The notes beneath the pieces are model-generated. The model was not told the DNA's origin and made no database searches. It saw only the letters and a list, made by a program, of their open reading frames with translations. A DNA stretch of 64,000 nt from Clavibacter michiganensis subsp. insidiosus (GTDB lineage Bacteria > Actinomycetota > Actinomycetes > Actinomycetales > Microbacteriaceae). Positions within the stretch are counted from its first letter, which is position 1. The number at the start of each line of letters is the position of its first letter. Location of the stretch: NCBI RefSeq assembly GCF_002240565.1, contig NZ_MZMO01000001.1, positions 2,666,001 to 2,730,000 on the forward strand. The letters are read 5' to 3'. This document shows, one piece after another, positions 63,006-64,000 of the stretch. Made by a program: the position numbers and the translations under genes.

Positions 63006-64000
63006 CTACCGGGCGGGAAGCGCCGCGAACGCCCGCTGCGCCTCGGCGCCCCAGTCGGCGAGCACGACGTCCGCGCGACCGCGCGCCGGGTCGGCCGGCG
63101 ATGCGACCACGGACCGCAGCTCGGGTCGGAGCTCGCCGCCCACCGGGACGCGCGCTCCACGGGTGTAGATCGGCGCGCCGCCTGCTCCCTCGCCGAGGGC
63201 GCAGGGCAGGGAGACCGTGTGGTGCGCGGAGCGCTGCGGGATGCCGGCGCACGCGACGAGCCGGTGTCCGGAGTACGGCGCCGCCTCCGGGTAGCCGAGG
63301 ACGGACAGGGCGCCGGCCGCGCCCTGCGCCGGGAGGAGCGGGCGGTCGAACACGGGACGGGCCGCGCTGACCACGTCCTCGAGGCGCCTGCCGTCGAGGG
63401 AGTGGACGCGGGCGAAGCCGGCGTCGTCGGCCGTGGCGTGGGTGCGCGTCCAGGATGCGGTGACGGAGCGGGCGCCGAGCGGCCAGAGGCCGTGGGGAGC
63501 CTGGGCGTCCTTCGTGCCGGGGACGAAGGTGGCGAGCCGCGTGGGGTCGCCGGTGCGGGCGTCGACGAGGCAGTGCGCGGCCGTGGCGATGGCGTCGCCC
63601 TCCGCGGTGTCCACCACGCTCGCCGTGCAGGTCCGGTTGCGGCCGTCGGCCACGTAGAAGAGGACGCCCACGTAGGTCAGGCCGGGGTGCTCGACGAGGC
63701 GCGACGGCGTGGACGCCGCGGGGGCGTCCGCGGCCTCCTCGGAGGCGAGCGCGTCGGCGCGCCGCTCGGCGGTCCAGTAGCCGGTCGCCTCCTGCGCCGC
63801 CGCCGTGGAGAGGGTCGTCGTCTCCGCGCCGGCCGCCGGATCCGCGGCGGTCGCGGCAGACGCCGGGCTCGGCACCGCGACCGCCAGGGAGGCGGCGACC
63901 GCGAGGACCCCGAAGCCCGCGAGGCCCGCGAGCGGACGGCGTCGGCCGCGCGCCTGCTGCGGACGGTCCTGCGGGTCGCGGATGTCGGGGGCGGTGGCTC
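63006..64000 (-). CDS. Secreted trypsin-like serine protease homologue, catalytic Ser replaced (5' end outside window)
   Basis: At least 330 residues; the frame is open to the window edge. A basic stretch (RGRRRPLAG) and hydrophobic segment (LAGFGVLAVAASLAVAV, cleavage near ASA) form a signal peptide. The chymotrypsin-like domain has the His motif IATAAHCLVDA and an Asp candidate in ADDAGFARV. The Ser motif, normally G-x-SGG, reads GEGAGGAPI: GCA (complement of 63183-63185) instead of TCA, a single-base difference. Clavibacter has families of secreted serine proteases (Pat-1/Chp, Ppa); this may be a non-catalytic relative. Partner and role unknown. Confidence 0.8.
   Translation of the reverse strand, partial: ATAPDIRDPQDRPQQARGRRRPLAGLAGFGVLAVAASLAVAVPSPASAATAADPAAGAETTTLSTAAAQEATGYWTAERRADALASEEAADAPAASTPSRLVEHPGLTYVGVLFYVADGRNRTCTASVVDTAEGDAIATAAHCLVDARTGDPTRLATFVPGTKDAQAPHGLWPLGARSVTASWTRTHATADDAGFARVHSLDGRRLEDVVSAARPVFDRPLLPAQGAAGALSVLGYPEAAPYSGHRLVACAGIPQRSAHHTVSLPCALGEGAGGAPIYTRGARVPVGGELRPELRSVVASPADPARGRADVVLADWGAEAQRAFAALPAR

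Overview
The window is high-GC actinobacterial DNA. Gene content and order (dnaX-recR-lysC-asd, mqo, pta-ackA, an iol cluster, LPxTG-anchored proteins) and two near-identical IS481-type elements point to Microbacteriaceae, most likely Clavibacter. The element resembles the IS1121 type I recall from C. sepedonicus. Genus and species are inferences from gene content; no database was searched.

Layout. 0.1-2.4 kb: class A penicillin-binding protein. 2.4-5.6 kb: a flavin-dependent oxidoreductase broken by an in-frame stop, a VanZ-like membrane protein and two small LPxTG surface proteins. 5.6-10.2 kb: a polysaccharide-type block (DUF4012 protein, membrane-anchored secreted protein, BY-kinase/Wzz). 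10.5-13.2 kb: LuxR-type regulator abutting thymidine kinase, and a radical SAM protein. 13.2-20.5 kb: housekeeping run mqo, asd, lysC (with an internal beta-subunit start), recR, dnaX. 20.5-27.9 kb: HTTM/DUF5819 pair and a giant LPxTG protein with about 55 eight-residue repeats. 28.1-31.7 kb: ackA, pta and an SRP RNA gene. 31.7-37.4 kb: an NAD(P)-binding protein followed by IS copy 1, a MarR-like regulator diverging from a DosR/DevR-like response regulator with DosR-box-like palindromes around them, a frameshifted XRE regulator and an SDR. 37.4-48.9 kb: sugar-acid enzymes, a phosphopantetheinyl transferase and the iol genes C-(aldolase)-A-B-D, with a lower-GC island inserted at the 3' end of iolD. 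48.9-55 kb: GNAT, TetR, SDR and GNAT genes, IS copy 2 and a DEAD-box helicase. 55-64 kb: RND transporter, small proteins, FUSC protein, glgX and a secreted protease-like protein running off the window.

How it fits together. The iol enzymes convert an inositol intermediate to acetyl-CoA and a C3 product; pta-ackA links acetyl-CoA to acetate. lysC-asd supply lysine, threonine and cell-wall diaminopimelate; the PBP and LPxTG proteins act at the wall. Several genes have a TANNNT box only 6-7 nt before the start codon, suggesting leaderless mRNAs.

Most unusual items: (i) both IS copies sit in a CTAG formed by a neighbouring stop codon; (ii) an island carrying a secreted-peptide/four-TM pair lies between an intact iolD and a diverged duplicate of its 3' end; (iii) DosR-like boxes surround a DosR-like regulator with no adjacent kinase, one of them preceding a candidate small RNA; (iv) several point lesions: in-frame TAG, frameshift, stop-loss, a lost SDR tyrosine and a lost protease serine.
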